Position numbers and translations under genes: made by a program | DNA from: Sanghuangporus weigelae | Lineage: Eukaryota > Basidiomycota > Agaricomycetes > Hymenochaetales > Hymenochaetaceae | Direction: 5' to 3' | Length of the DNA: 64,000 nt | Assembly: GCA_033182465.1 (NCBI GenBank) | Contig: CP137328.1 | Coordinates: forward strand, 1,674,001 to 1,738,000 | Notes under the pieces: model-generated | Seen by the model: only the letters and a program-made list of their open reading frames with translations | The model's database searches: none | What the model was told of the DNA's origin: nothing | Shown: positions 51,002 to 63,860 of the stretch, in pieces | Layout: each line of letters begins with the position of its first letter | How positions within the stretch are numbered: the first letter of the stretch is position 1

Positions 51002-53774
51002 TGTATGATCGATAGGGTGGGTGGACGATCGGACTAGGTCTGTAGGTGTGATCCTAGCAGGCTAGGGCATTTGATCCTATAGGGAGCGAGCGAGAATGAA
51101 TCGGGGAAACCAGACAAAGAAGGGTGATCCGGAAGACTCCCTTGAGACTGACTGAGACTCTGGCCTACTCTGTGGGAACCGTTGTAAGAAGCAACGACGC
51201 GCTAGGTCCGAAATCACGCACGTGACACACATTCCGCTATGTTCCGCGTCGTAACAGTTTAATCCGGCGCGGATCGACATGATTCGAAGCGGAGCGATCT
51301 ATTACAGCCTCACGCATTGGACTACTGCCGGGGAAAAACTTACGACGTTGGAAATCGCTCAAGGATAGCAGATCAGATGCCTGAGCCACCCAGTCGACTC
51401 CACAAAGGAAGGCTCAGCCGACTCGTCTTATCAGTCCCAAGCCCAAGATTTGAATTGTGAGACTCGGGACCGACGCCCGACGCCTCCCAAGCTTCGATCC
51501 GATGCAATGCGCTCCGACTTCTCCCCTCTATGTTCTATATGCGCTCATATTTTGTTTTATGCCCCATGATCTATGTGCTTGCCACTTTCCAGATATGTCC
51601 ACCTCGTCTTTTGTTCTCCATGCTCCCCTTTGAGATATGCCTTCTGACTTCTCTTCGTTTATGGTCCCTGATGCTTCGAAGGCTCAGGATGGACAATGTT
51701 ATAAATAGATGATCTATTTGTGTAGGGGAGTTCAGTTCAGTCCGGCTCACAAATTAGTACAGGAGTCAAGTCTGGACTGGAAAGCCCAGTTCTAGTCCTA
51801 CTCGTCTTCTCTCCTTGCTACAGTTGAAACACCTCGACTCTCACTGTACTCACTTTGCCATTCTTGCCTCTATCAAATATACGATAGTTCTGTTTCATTC
51901 GTCCCGAGACCCCTGCCTAGCAGTCATGTTCCAAGATCAGTGTGCTCAGTTCGACTCGCATTGCTGTTAGAGTCTCTACCCGCAACTTACTAGTCCCCTT
52001 ATTCAACTCTCGTCCCCCCCCCGCTCTGTTCCGCGTCGTATCGCATCGTTACGCTGCGCAACACCTCGTGTTTCATCGCATCCCGTCGCATCGTATCGGA
52101 TCCTCGTAGGATCACTCTAGCTTCGTTCTAAGCTTTGGAAATATTCGTCCCAAGCTTCGTCTCATCGTCATTACTCCCCAGGGTTTGAATCCATCGAAGG
52201 GTTACCTGTGAGGACATCGTTCGTACCATTGTATCGCCACCACCAATCCCCCTCGCCTCAACTTCTCCCGCTTGCTTCTCGGCTTCTTTTCTCCGCTCAA
52301 ATCCCCACCCTCGCATGCTTTCAGCAGCCTTCAATCTCAACTCACTCATCCCCTCCGAAACCGCTTCGGAACCTAGCTCAACCCTTCGGAATCACCCCAG
52401 CTTTGGCCTATAGTCACCCTTCTGCTATTCCATTCGTCTCAATCTTACAGAACAGCCCCCAACAGAACTGCGACACTCCTCTGCTAACAGACAGTTCCAA
52501 GGAGTTTCACCGTGGATAGACGGAATACCTCTGGCCGGACGGCCGGTGTGGACTATCTAAAAAGGGGGAAAAAGGGGGAGCAAATACACATAGGCAAGAT
52601 GTGATACTCAATGGTCGTCTAGGGGGACCAATCCGGCCATGCTGCGGTGAACCGAGTGAATACTTTGGCGACTTGATCACCTCGGAGATGAGTCGACAAA
52701 GAAAGAAGACAAGCTGAGAGTATCTGAGTCACCCCGGGGACATCCGGACTAGTCTAGGCAAGGAAGACGAGACACCCAAGGGGGGTACTATGGCTTTCTA
52801 TGACTGACAGAGTCGGTCAGGATGGTCTGAGAGGCTTCGGAACAGAGGATGTGTGTGCTGAACAGATCTCTGGTATTCACTATCTAAAAACTATGACATC
52901 TAGGCGGGTTTTATAGACTATGGGGGTCCAAAACATGTACAAAACGACTGATCTGGGACTGGGGGAGGATCGTGACAAGACGTGAGGTGAAACGTAATAA
53001 AACCACAACAAGGAGCATGAAACCAACAGGACAGAAGTCTAGTGGACTACAGGAAACTGTGAAACGGGATGAAATCATAGCAAGGAGTGTGAAACTGATG
53101 CGATAAGGGTCAGACGGACTGCAAGGCAATGTGAAACAACATAAAAACTGTCCAGGAAGGGTCCTCCGAACCGCACAACCAAGTCGGTGAACAAACCAGA
53201 TGGAGAGATCGAACGGATGTACCAGTCGGTGAACTCCAATCAGAAGTCCGAACCTCGGAGACCACTTTGGCAAAGTCCGAACAACGGAGTGCACCTCGTG
53301 GAACGTCTGGGATGAAGGTACGCGATCGTTGGGTACCTTGAAACAGGTTGGAATGATCCCTGGCGGTGTGAAACGCTGATGAAAAGGCCTAGGGTCCCTT
53401 CAGGAGTCTGGGTCCAGGCTTCGGAGTGCTGATATCCGCTCGGGTGACTGAGGCGGAGGTCGGCGAGTGGTAGTGTGACAAAGTATGGACAACGAAATAT
53501 GGCATGGCGCCTATTGCGCAGTATTAACAGGTCGTCGGGGTCTTGGAATGTGACATATGTGCAATGGAAAGTGAAATGGGGTGAGCCAAGATATGTACGA
53601 AGTCTCGGGCGTGTCCTAAGGTATGGTGGACCGCTCGGAAGGATCGAATTGAGTCATATACACCCTTTGTGACTGTTGGAGTCACTCGGGCAGGTGATAC
53701 ACCGGTGTGTTGGACACTGGTGAAGTATGTACAATACTCGACCGCTGACGCCCAGAATAGCGGTGTGTGCTACA
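51002..53774. mobile_element. LTR family C, copy 2, solo LTR inside LTR A
   Basis: Starts TGTATGATCG and ends GTGTGCTACA. The 4-base target GCGA is duplicated at 50998-51001 and 53775-53778, and the flanks join to match the undisturbed LTR A at about 39945. Without its own nested insert it is about 1.44 kb. A 127-codon open frame occurs in both family C copies, but only because the repeat is the same. Confidence 0.85.
51183..52509. mobile_element. Solo LTR family F nested in LTR C
   Basis: 1327 bases starting TGTAAGAAGC and ending AGTTTCA. CCGT (or ACCGT) is duplicated at 51179-51182 and 52510-52513. Family C copy 1 shows the empty site as an unbroken sequence near 38510. Internal GTTATAAATAG (about 51699) is a likely LTR promoter. 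This is the youngest layer of the three-level nest. Confidence 0.85.
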
Positions 53775-54416
53775 GCGAGTTATGCTTACACTCACTGGAC
53801 CTCGAGATGAATTCCGAAGAATCACATACCGAGCAGCCTACATCACTCCAAGAGCAAGGATGCCACTCAATAATAGCAATGACATCGTTATGGAGTACTG
53901 ACAGTGGAGCATTCCACATCGGAACACCACTCCTATTGTCTCAGTCAGCAACTCCACAGAATTCTGTCATAGTGGAGACGACCTTACAAAGATTGGAGCA
54001 AAGTGAAGCAAAGTGCAGCAGGATGACAAAGGAATAGATGTAATGGTGGAAAAACGTGGAGTAAAGTGGAGACAGGATGAGTAAGAAATAGGACGGAAGA
54101 TGGAATATCTGGGAGCATAAATAGTTGTAGAATTAGGCTCTCATTCTCCCATCTTTTGATCCTCTTAACACACTGGTGTAAAGTCCTAACCAGACTATTA
54201 CTGTGTGCTTTGTACTATCACGCCTCTTGGAAATCCCAATCTGCTTTACTATTACCTCATATCTGAAAGCATCCATAACTTGGACCACGACTAGGAAGGC
54301 TAGTAAGGGACTGCGTGGTACAGCCAGATGTGGGTAGATAAGATCACCTCTGCACAACACACCACTGCTTAGGCAAAAGGATCAAACCGGTGTAACCCCG
54401 GGCTTACTCCCTAACA

Positions 54417-55340
54417 CTTACCTTGCTTGAGCCGGGTTATCTATTGTCCATCTTTTATAGAGTCACTCGCCTTTGAATATTATTGCAGGATCTATTGCTG
54501 TACCATCTGCACAGATGGTTACAAGCATGGTAACAGTTTCTTTATTTGCTCCTCCTTGTTGGTGAACAACTTTGTATCCAGCTCATGCAACGACTCGACT
54601 GACACCTTGATTTGCAGGTGAACACCCACTTTCATCCATAGCGTAGATGTTCTCCAGTGTAATTCCTTTTTTGACGACCTCTGCTTTCACCAAATTAAAC
54701 CAGTGAGTGACGGCACTTGGATTTAAAGCTTGAGCTCATTGCGTGTCTAGTGGCTTGCTCCAATAGGTACGTATTTTATCCCGATTTCTATCAAGAAACC
54801 CTTGGATCCATTTCTGACTAACTGGGCTATAGTTTGGTCCAATCCGTGCCTCGAGTAGTCTATTTGCATAAAGCTCAATCTCCTCATGCGTGAAGGGACA
54901 GCTTCGATCAGATGAAAGAGCCACCAGATCTGCAATCATATTTTCCTCTGTTACTGAGAGTTTCTACTTCATTGCATTAAATGCAAGCATTGATTGCTTT
55001 CCATTTACTCTATCTGAAAGAGTAGAATAGCTAACATCAAATTCCCCTGCAATCTTGCACAATCTATGTCAAATTTCGGGAGGTTTGTCCTTTTCTGCAA
55101 GGTAAGCCTGGGTTGCTTCTGCAACCTTAGCTTCCTTGGCTTTTTGCTGACAGAGTGACTTAAGAGAGTCAGACAGCACATGCCTGACCATTTGGATAGT
55201 AGAGAGGAATAAGAGGCAAGAGCATAGCGGCTGCAGCAAGATGTGATTACAGCCACGGAACAAATAATAGTAAATACTGTTTTGTCACACCTCACATATA
55301 TTTTGCCAAATAAATTGTATTTCATCATGTGCCAATGCAG
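54417..55340 (-). mobile_element. Truncated pogo/CENP-B-type DNA transposon
   Basis: Minus-strand transposase pieces in order: an N-terminal pipsqueak-type helix-turn-helix region (YLAEKDKPPEI then LCKIAGEFDVSYSTLSDRV, near 55.1-55.0 kb), a CENP-B/Tc5 helix-turn-helix (SSDRSCPFTHEEIELYANRL to NRDKIRTYWSKPLD, 54.93-54.74 kb), and the start of a DDE domain (NIYAMDESG, then VTMLVTICADGTAIDPAII, 54.65-54.46 kb). The frame carries a stop after the start of the HTH region, at least one shift near 55.07 kb and further stops near 54.74 kb. The rest of the DDE domain is missing at 54416, where LTR A begins. No terminal inverted repeat was found. It is non-autonomous and dead. Confidence 0.75.
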
Positions 55341-55671
55341 CAAATGCCTCAGAACTGTAGTTTAGGACCTGGGCTTTACGAATCTATGGTTTTTGTAATT
55401 TTTGGGTGGTAAATGAAATTATTGTTGCGTCACTGAAATGTTTTGTCTAAGTCAAAGTCACATGGTATCACAACCATTTCGTCAATAATAATTCCAATTC
55501 CCAACATAACACTATGAAACTTGGAAGACTGTATGTTACAAGAAGTATCTCATGACGTAAATTTTTTGAAGTGTGTGGGATGGATGGTTGTGGTACAAAT
55601 GTGGAGTGTCCGAAGGAGAGGGGGGTGTCCGAAGGACGGCTCTTATACTGTATTCAAAGGCGAAATGTTTT

Positions 55672-55941
55672 TTAAAAGATCACGTAGGCTACCTGGTCCT
55701 GTGGACGCGTCCTGCACAGTAGCGAGACGAGTGGTTCCGGTGATCCCAGCTCTCTCCACAATTCGTCCAAAGCAATATCACTCCAAGTCTTGCAAACCAG
55801 GGCGCAAGAGCGTTGTGAGTTGGTGTCGAGAAGACCGAAGTAGTTGACGAGAAGTTCAGGAAGCTGTAATGCGTGGTTCATGGCTGTATTGGGTTGACGT
55901 TGAAACGTGTTGGAAATGACATTTCTCATTGTCGCCGTCAC
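55672..55941 (-). pseudogene. F-box gene fragment, exon 1 only
   Basis: Encodes LQLPELLVNYFGLL then SCALVCKTWSDIALDELWREL, the same F-box exon as in the copies at 37.8 and 57.9 kb, with a GTAG donor at the equivalent place (near 55690). The leucine-rich exon 2 should follow to the left but is absent; unrelated sequence and the transposon block lie there instead. The likely start is the Met of MNHALQLPE (~55881). A host-gene fragment truncated by rearrangement or transposon insertion. Confidence 0.7.
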
Positions 55942-56221
55942 GGTGCACGTGCCTCGCTCGCTCGGACTTCAATTTTTATAAAAATTTCAGCTTCGCGATG
56001 ATGGCGAGGTTGCTGGATGGCGGATATGATACACAATACCGATAGTTGATATTGAGTCTCGAAAGCCGCATAATATACTGTACTAATACATGTGAGCATA
56101 TACTGTTAGTGGCTTTCGTGCATGAGCGAAAGTTTATTTTCCATTTTATTTTCCAGTTACCTCATACCTAAGAAGTGTGGCCATAGTGCAGGGCGAACGT
56201 CTGCATCCCAGCAGTTCCAAA

Positions 56222-57951
56222 TCAGAAAAATTCGACCCGTCGGTGTTTTTCTGCTTCAAGGATCGAGACGCGTGCCTCTAGCGTGTCAGTTCTCAGACTG
56301 AGATCACGCGAGTGGACATTTTCCTCTTCCCATGCCATGACAAGAACATTCAGAAGTGAAGATACATGGCTCCATCGACGAGTAGCGACATCGCTGACAG
56401 AATGTCCAGCGGTCCGGAGCTCGTTGCTATTCAGCCAGCGGACATCGGCTAGTGAATCCATTTTGCATGTAGGAGTAAGGAACTTGCTAAGATAGAACGA
56501 AAATCCTGATACATCTTCCTCTGCAAGCGGCGAAGTACCGAACCTGATCTGTTTGAGATGCGTGAATCGGACATGGATGAAAATGCCTTGAGTCGGAAGC
56601 GAAGGGGGACCGACACGCGTGTCTATGTACATAGCCAATGAATTAATCTTGGGACAACGCCTGGCGATAATCGGTAGAACGGCAGTCGTAAGCAAGGGAG
56701 GCTCTTGTAAGAGAGGCTCTGCACAGAAATTGAGACCAGAGAGGTTAGGAAGGCTCATAAGCAGCTTTTCCACGTCCGTATCGGCGAGACGAAATGGACG
56801 ATGGTAGGACAAGTTCAGAGTCTGTAGTTCGGAGAAAGCCAGCAACGGCTTTAGAACTTCAAATGTGACATGATCGATTTGGAGGTCGTCTAGCCTTCCA
56901 ATAGACTTGTCTATCGCATGCACTGCGTCGAGAGATAGCCCTTCGAGCCGGGATCGTTTCCTCGCCAAAACGTAAAGTAAATGATGTAGTGACTCTGCGG
57001 TCTCGAGTTGTGGAGAACTGATCATGATTTTTGTCAACTGCGGTGCATGTATCACTTCCATCAGGGCCATTGCTCTTTCGAAAGTCGCGCAAAACGATAG
57101 CGTCCGGAGTACAGCGAAAGCGTCGGATGCAAGCGATGGCCCAAACAGAAAGACATCCGACGGATGACCTATCCCTTTGAAGTGCGGCCAGCCGATTTCT
57201 ATGGATCGCAGCGAAGGAAGATTGGACAAAGCGCTGACAATATCCGAGGTTGCAAAATAAGGCGCGCATACGAATTGTTCCAAGCCTTTTAGGGCCGATA
57301 GAAATGTGACCAAGTGGTCCTGTATCATCGCAGTTGATTGGCGATCAACGCTGTCGAGTTCAAGAGCAGCCAACCTGGGCATCCGTGCTGCATACTCCAC
57401 GAAGTGATGACATATAGGACTTGCATTGCCTCGTGGAAGACTGAGAAAAAATTCCTTAACACTCGGGCCCATGAACAAAACCGATTGATTGAATGCGTTT
57501 AAATCGTCATTCCGGTCGAAAATAATCTTCAGGGTTGAAAGATTGGGTAGCAGACCGACGATAGGGTTTGCCTCTAAAATACGTTGAAAGACCCGTGGAG
57601 ATATTTCTGGCTTCGAAAAGTCAATAACCAAGTGTCTAACGCGGCGAGCGTAGCGATTGAAACTCTTCCAATCTAGGGGTCGCATGGGCGCTTTGAGTAC
57701 AAGCAAAGGTGACTGTGAAAGATTCTTCAGCACAAGAGCAATCAGATTTGCGCATGACTCACATAGTATCTCTTTTGCATAGGGCTGAGAAGAGCCACAA
57801 GTGGTTTTGGAGACTCTAGGACTCTCCACAACCTGTTCAATACGACCTCGCACCATGACTTGCACACGAGGGCACACGAAAACTGAGATGATTTTTCCAG
57901 AAGGTCGAATATGTGGCATAGAAGCTCCTGGATATAAAAGACTCGGTTCAT
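56222..57951 (-). CDS. F-box/leucine-rich repeat-like protein
   Basis: Two exons: 57951-57763 and ~57712-56222, giving about 559 aa. Exon 1 gives MNRVFYIQELLCHIFDLL and FSCALVCKSWCEVVLNRLW, an F-box. Exon 2 carries leucine-rich segments (LPNLSTLKIIFD, LPSLRSIEIGWP, CPKINSLAMYIDT) and the family block IRFGTSPLAEEDVSGF. It ends in a short Leu/Glu-rich helix (LRTDTLEARVSILEAEK). Intron position and layout match the gene at 36021-37824, so the two are paralogues, now ~18 kb apart with transposons between. It is a predicted SCF ubiquitin-ligase substrate receptor with unknown target. The acceptor could be 21 bases upstream (AAG at 57734). Confidence 0.8.
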
Positions 57952-58599
57952 AGCGAATGCGTATGGACGAAGATCAGAATAAAGAATGACCGTTAGTACT
58001 GCCGCGCCGCGTTTTACCTTTGAGGTTTGGCACATGTGACCGTGGCTTGGTAGCCAATCACGTGCGGGTCTTATATGTTTATATAATCCTCCTTCGATCA
58101 GAGCGGGATTTGTGTAATCCTCTGTCGGTTCGAAAAGGCATTTAAATCCATGACAAATTAACCACCGCAATTGATCGGAAACAATATCTTGTCCCGGTAG
58201 AATTTCTGTAGTTAATTCAGGCGGAGATGTAGAGGTTTACGGACAGAATGCGCATAGTCCATACATCATGTCTGTTATATGATGCGTACGATCTCGAGGC
58301 GGTTTTAGGAGGGACAATGATACTAAGACGGTGAATAACGAACGTGTTTCTCAGTGCCGTGTCCTCGACATCCATTTGAAGCAGGAAGCTTTGCTTCCGT
58401 ATATACTGTTCGATCTACACGCAACGTGTTGGACCAAGTCTGAGCTCGTATGTCACAGTAGGAGTAATGACGGACTTTCGTCTTTTCTTTAATAATGGCA
58501 AAGACGTTTCCTGATCAGTATCTTAAACAAAAACAAATAGTCTACATCATCTGAGATACATACTTCATGTTCTACCACTCTTTTTGCCACTGACCATCA
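57952..58599. other. Intergenic region between F-box copies
   Basis: About 0.65 kb. It carries the upstream region of the F-box gene and no supported gene. Confidence 0.3.
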
Positions 58600-58935
58600 C
58601 GAAGTATAGAGGTGCGCCGCGTCGGCATCATATTTCCGCTCAAGTTCGGTGACGAGATATTCCTTCTAATCGGGCAGGAATGAGCACTCTAAGTGTTCGT
58701 GCAAGTTCCTGCCATCATTCCGGGCGATCAAAATCACCATTACTGGACCAGTCGACCTTGCAGGTCTCCGGAAGTACTCGATTTCGACAAATGGCGGATT
58801 TGGAGATGCCTCCATCTGTCAATGGACTCGCGCCGAAGTCGATTCTTTCAAGGTGTCCGAAACGGCCCGGTTCGAGGGTAAATCGAGGAGAAAGCCACGG
58901 CTCGTCGAAGTGAGTGTCCACATATGAGGTCAGAT
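58600..58935 (-). pseudogene. F-box gene 3' fragment interrupted by the copia element
   Basis: Minus-strand sequence from 58921 reads MDTHFDEPWLSPRFT, then HLERIDFGASPLTDGG and PETCKVDW, equivalent to the HLKQIRFGTSPLAEEDV... PTCKMD part of the intact paralogue. The copia LTR begins at 58936, exactly where the upstream part of the gene should continue, so the missing 5' part may lie beyond the element's other end. The visible part also has frame breaks, so the gene was probably already decaying. Confidence 0.65.
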
Positions 58936-59221
58936 TGTTGTGAGAGAGCGAACACGAATATCCGAGAGGAAAACTCTCTATTATTTTGTTATACAGTTTT
59001 TACAGCGGTTTTATAATACTGAAGGGATCTGAGACATAAGTCGGGATAGAACGGTAAAGAAATAGAATGGTAATACAATTCAAAAAGCGAAAGAGAATTG
59101 ACAAACAAGAATGACAAGCACAAAACCGAAAGAATGCAAATGATTAATAAATACCATATATTCATTCCAAACGGCAAGTGAAACAACTCGATCGGAACTT
59201 CGACAGTTTGATAATCCGACA
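58936..59221 (-). repeat. 3' LTR of the copia element (286 bp)
   Basis: TGTTGTGAG...CCGACA in plus orientation. It is flanked on the inner side by CTCCCCCTCAAAG, the complement of a polypurine tract GAGGGGGAG. The bases before it (58931-58935) are CAGAT, the candidate target duplication. Confidence 0.88.
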
Positions 59222-62200
59222 CTCCCCCTCAAAGTGTGCGAAGTCCGAGTTCCAAAGCAAAATGTTTGACTTTGAAAGATGGCAGAGGTTTTGTAAATAT
59301 GTCCGCTGTCATGTCCTCGGTAGGACAAAACACGAGTCGAATTTTATTTTCCTCGATGAGCCATCGAATGAAGTGATATCGAACATCGATATGTTTTGTT
59401 CGAGCGTTGAACTGACGTTCTTTGGTAATGGAAATCGCGGATTTGTTGTCAGAAAAGATGGTTGTTGGTTGAAGAGACGTCTTGAATAATTGATAAACAA
59501 GTTGGCGAAGCCAAATTGCCTCTTTGGCTGCATGGGTGGCGGCAATGTATTCGGATTCGGCTGTAGAAAGCGAGACGATTTCTTGTGTTTTCGAATACCA
59601 CGATATGGCTCCTCCATTCAGAATAAATACATTACCAGAAATTGCTCGACGTTCTTCCTGCATGCTTCCATCTGCGTCTGTAAAGCCTTTCAATTCACGT
59701 CCTTGAACTCCTCCGTAGGTCAACCAAAGATTTCTGGAACCTTTTAAGTACGCAAATACACGTTTGACGGCCTTCCAATGATCTGGCCCAGGGTTCACGG
59801 AAAACTTGGATAATAGCGTTACAGTAAACGCTATGTCGGGCCGAGTTGCTAAAGCCGCGTACATTAGGGACCCAATCGCCTCTCGATATGGTACGTCCTG
59901 CATGGTGCCAAGTTCTTCGGCTGAGTGTGGAGATTGCGAAGAGGTTAAACGAACATTTGGGTCCATGGGACTGGACAGCGGTTTTAGCTCGTCAAAGTTG
60001 AATCGACGCAAGATAGCATCGATGTAGGCCCGTTGAGAAAGAGAAAGGCTTCGATTTTCGCGATTCCGAATGATTTCAATTCCGAGCAGCCAATGAAGTG
60101 ATCCAAGGTCAGTAATGTCGACATATTCTTGAAAGCGTTGCTTGAACCAAGCTATCTGTTCGCCACGTGTTCCAGCAATAGTAAAGTCGTCGACATGAAT
60201 CACCACAATAAGAATTTTGTCTTTGTTGTGGAGGAAGAAAGCCCCGAGGTCGGCATCCGAGCAGGTAAATCCCAATTTATTACAAAGGATCCACGTGACT
60301 TTTTGATACCATTTTCGTCCAGACTGCTTAAGGCCATATATGGGTTTCTTCAGCTCGTATACCTCGGTTTTGCTCCTCGCATATCCTGGTGGCGGCCTCA
60401 TGAATATGTCCTCTCCATCATCAAAGTGGCCATTTAGGTAAGCACTTTTAACATCAATTTGTTCCAATTCGAGGTCGTAAAGTGCTGCCATGGCCAGGAC
60501 GGCTCAGATAGTAGAAAGTTTTGCGACAGGTGCGTATGTTTCAAAAAAGTCGACTCCTGGGACTTGACTGAAACCCTGTGCCACTAACCTTGCTTTATAT
60601 CGTATAGGCTTCCCAGCAGCGTCCTTCTTCACCTTGAAGACCCACTTGGAACCTACGATGTTGGTTCCTTTAGGTACGTGGTCGCGTTTCTCCCATGTAC
60701 CAGCTGATTCTAATGCGTGTATTTCTTCTTTCATAGCTTGCTCCCACAGTCTCCATTCGGGGAGTCTTTTCGCTTCTGATAGGGAGTGTGGTTCAACGAC
60801 GTCCACGTCGTCCATAGCGGCCATGAACGCATACTCCTCGTCGTAGTCGTCCACCCTCTCATCAATCACATCCGCAGCCGCAGCTACTGCTGTGCGCATG
60901 CCCCGCGGCAGACTCCTATCGGATCCCTCGCCGGCCAATACTCTCCTAACGTATGGAGAGGGTTTCTTAATGCGTTTAGAAGAGTTCTCGTTGTCCTCAT
61001 CGACGATCGTCTTGGATTTGTAAGTCTCTTTTTCTTCGTTTTTGTTTTTCTCGCTAGGGGTCTCCTTTTCTTCCTCCCTCTCAAGACGAATCGATTTGAC
61101 GTCGCTCGGCGAAAAGTATACGCTTCGTTCCACGGTGAGTGATTTGTTTTCTGGCCAATATATGCGTGATCCATTCGATGCTGAATCATATCCAACCCAT
61201 CTGCCCTCATGGACTCTTTTGTCCAATTTGGATCCACTAGTGTCGTGTACCCAGACTCGAGAGCCCCATTCGGGCAATCCCTTCAAGAAGGGTTTCTTTC
61301 CGTAAAGCGCCTCGTATGGCGTTTTATTTCCTAATGGTCTGGTAACGACACGATTCTTCAACCATGCTGCATGCTTGCAGCATTCGGACCACAAGTTCTT
61401 CGGCAAAACGCTGCTATGCAGCATTGAACGCATTTTCTCGCCAATTGTCCTATTGACTCGTTCAGCAACTCCATTGTGTTCGGGAGTATCATGAACGGTG
61501 AGCTTCTGTTCTGTTCCCTGAGATTTGAGAAACTCAACAAAGTCTTTCCCAGTGAATTCTCCCCCTCGATCGGAATGAAGTCTTTTTATTTTAACGCCAT
61601 GTTGCGTTTCGGCCCACTTAGCAAACATTTTGTACGAGTCGAAAGCGTCTCGTTTCGATCGTATGATTGCCAGGTATGTAAATCTTGTGGCATCATCTGT
61701 AAATGACACATAGTAACGTTTGCCTCCAATCGATTGGACAGGTGAGGGTCCCCAAAGATCGGTATGAATTTCATCACCGAAATTTTCTGCTAACTTGCTA
61801 GATCGAGCCTTCGCTATCTGGAATCGAGTAGCACGGCCATATAAACATGAATCACACGTTTTTGGCGCAGGTACTGATTCGTCTAGCTGGATTCCTTCAA
61901 CAAGACCCTTCGCAATCAACTGGGTGGCAGATTTGGGCGATATATGGCCCAATCTCGCGTGCAACTGATCGACAGTAAATTTCTGCCTCTCATCTTCATC
62001 ATTGATCATTTATGTAGCAGAATCGACGTTGAAACGGTATAGACCACGTTCAGTACGAGGTATGTCAGTGATTTTCCTTCCTTCTGGATCGATAATGATG
62101 CATTTTCCGTTTCCAAAAGTCGATTCATGTCCCATTGAATCGAGACGGCCCACTGAAATGAGGGTAGAAGTCACTCGAGGTGAGTACCACACATCCTTCA

Positions 62201-63836
62201 ATTGTACCTTTGACGCTGAATCTCCATTCGGTAGTTCTATCTCGATAGTTCCTTCTCCAACAGCGTGGAACGGCTGTCTATTTGCTGCGCGAAGTAACTT
62301 CGGCGGAACAGTGCGAAACGAGATAAAATCAGATTTATTTGGAGAAAGGTGACGTGTACTTCCAGAATCAATGATAACTTGACTAATTCTTTCTTCTTCC
62401 TCGGGTGTATCCTCTGTCACTTTGGCTGAGAGCTCAACCATGGGATAGTCGTTTTCGTCTTCGTCAAACCAGTCTTCAAAACCAGGTGGGCACTCGACAC
62501 CTTCTTCCACATCCTCATCTACTGCAGCACACCAATCCAATTCGTCCTCAGAGTCCACAGTTACGTTGGCAGACTCTTTCATGTTTCCATCCTTCGATTT
62601 AGGCTTTTCTGTCTCAGGTGGTGAGTTGTTCATTTCGCGTTTTGGTCCACTGTAAGATTGATCTTTTCTTTCTTTGAGCTTCTTACAGTTCTTGACAATG
62701 TGCCCTGGTTTGTGGCAATAACGACACGTCCTCGTTTCCTTTCGAGGTCGTTCCTCAGCAATGAGGGATACTTCCTTGCCTTTGGTATCTCGTTTTTGGT
62801 CAGTTTTTCGTCTTTCACGTTCTTTCGACTCTCGTTCGGATTCGACTGATATGAGATGGATTAGAGCGTCTGGATCGATGGCTCGGATTTTTTGAATGGT
62901 TTCCTGGGAAATTTGGCCACCATAAAACAAAATTGCATGACTTGCTGCTACTTCAGCGGCCGAAACTTGGGTCGAAGCGTACTTGGCCAATCCAGGAGGA
63001 ATGGAGTTGATGATAGTCGACCTGTAAGCATCATCGTCGATTGTTACGCCGCATGCTGCTAATGTTTGCTTTTTGAGGCATAATTCATTCAGGAATTGCT
63101 TCACATTCGCTCCTTTGGGGCATTTCGACTCCATGAATTCGTTTTTCAACGAGGTTTGTGCAAACATCGATTTGTCGGTATATTCCTGAACTACTAATCT
63201 CCATTTCTCAGCAACTGTACGACATGTCAAGATTCGGACAATAGTCGTATCAGGGAGCTTCGAGGTAAGCAAATAATTTGCTGTATCTTCGTCTTTGTCC
63301 CATGCATCCTGACGAATTGACAATGTTAGATCGTCATCGTCATCGTCATCAGCTGGAGGAACCCCCGGGGATGGTGGAAGAGGCGGTAGGCTTTCTATAG
63401 GCGGTTCAGGCTGGGGCGGCGGAGCAGTCGCTGCTCCTCTGCCTCTGCCCCTACCTCGACCAGAACGCGTTTGGATTCCCTCAGGAGCGACAGGAGGCGG
63501 TTGAGGGGCTGGTGCAGAGCCCGTCAAACCCAAATTCGGCCAACCCAAGGGGCCGAATGACTGAGCTGAAGGCTGAATAGGCGGGGGAACGGCTCCAGCC
63601 GCTTCAGGACGAGTGGACGACCCATCAAAGTGGTCCCAAACTCGTTTGGCACGTACAGCAGCCTCAAGACGTATAGCGAATATCGTCCAATTCTCCCCAC
63701 TAGGCTGTAAAGCCGGCACGGACTTCAGTTCATCCAATGACAAGGACATATCGTTGAGTTTCTCCTTTTCTCTGTAGCGGTCTCAGGCGCTAACACTCGG
63801 AATATTGCTTTGATTGAAAAATAGCGGACTCTGGCG

Positions 63837-63860
63837 CACGATCAAGCAAGGCTCATAACC
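63837..63860 (-). promoter_or_regulatory. Primer-binding site complementary to an internal tRNA region
   Basis: Directly inside the 5' LTR the minus strand reads GGTTATGAGCC. This is complementary to the anticodon arm of initiator tRNA-Met (GGCTCATAACC), not to a tRNA 3' end, as known for Drosophila copia, which is primed by a tRNA-iMet half. Confidence 0.65.

Larger units (their letters stand above)
50348..54416 (+). mobile_element. LTR family A, second copy, split by nested insertions
   Basis: The reverse complement of 39309-40601: the outer pieces are 50348-51001 and 53779-54416 (the latter ending CCCTAACA). Removing the insert and one target duplication restores about 1.29 kb, equal to the first copy. 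It is a solo LTR, since no internal region is attached. It abuts the pogo remnant at 54417. Confidence 0.75.
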
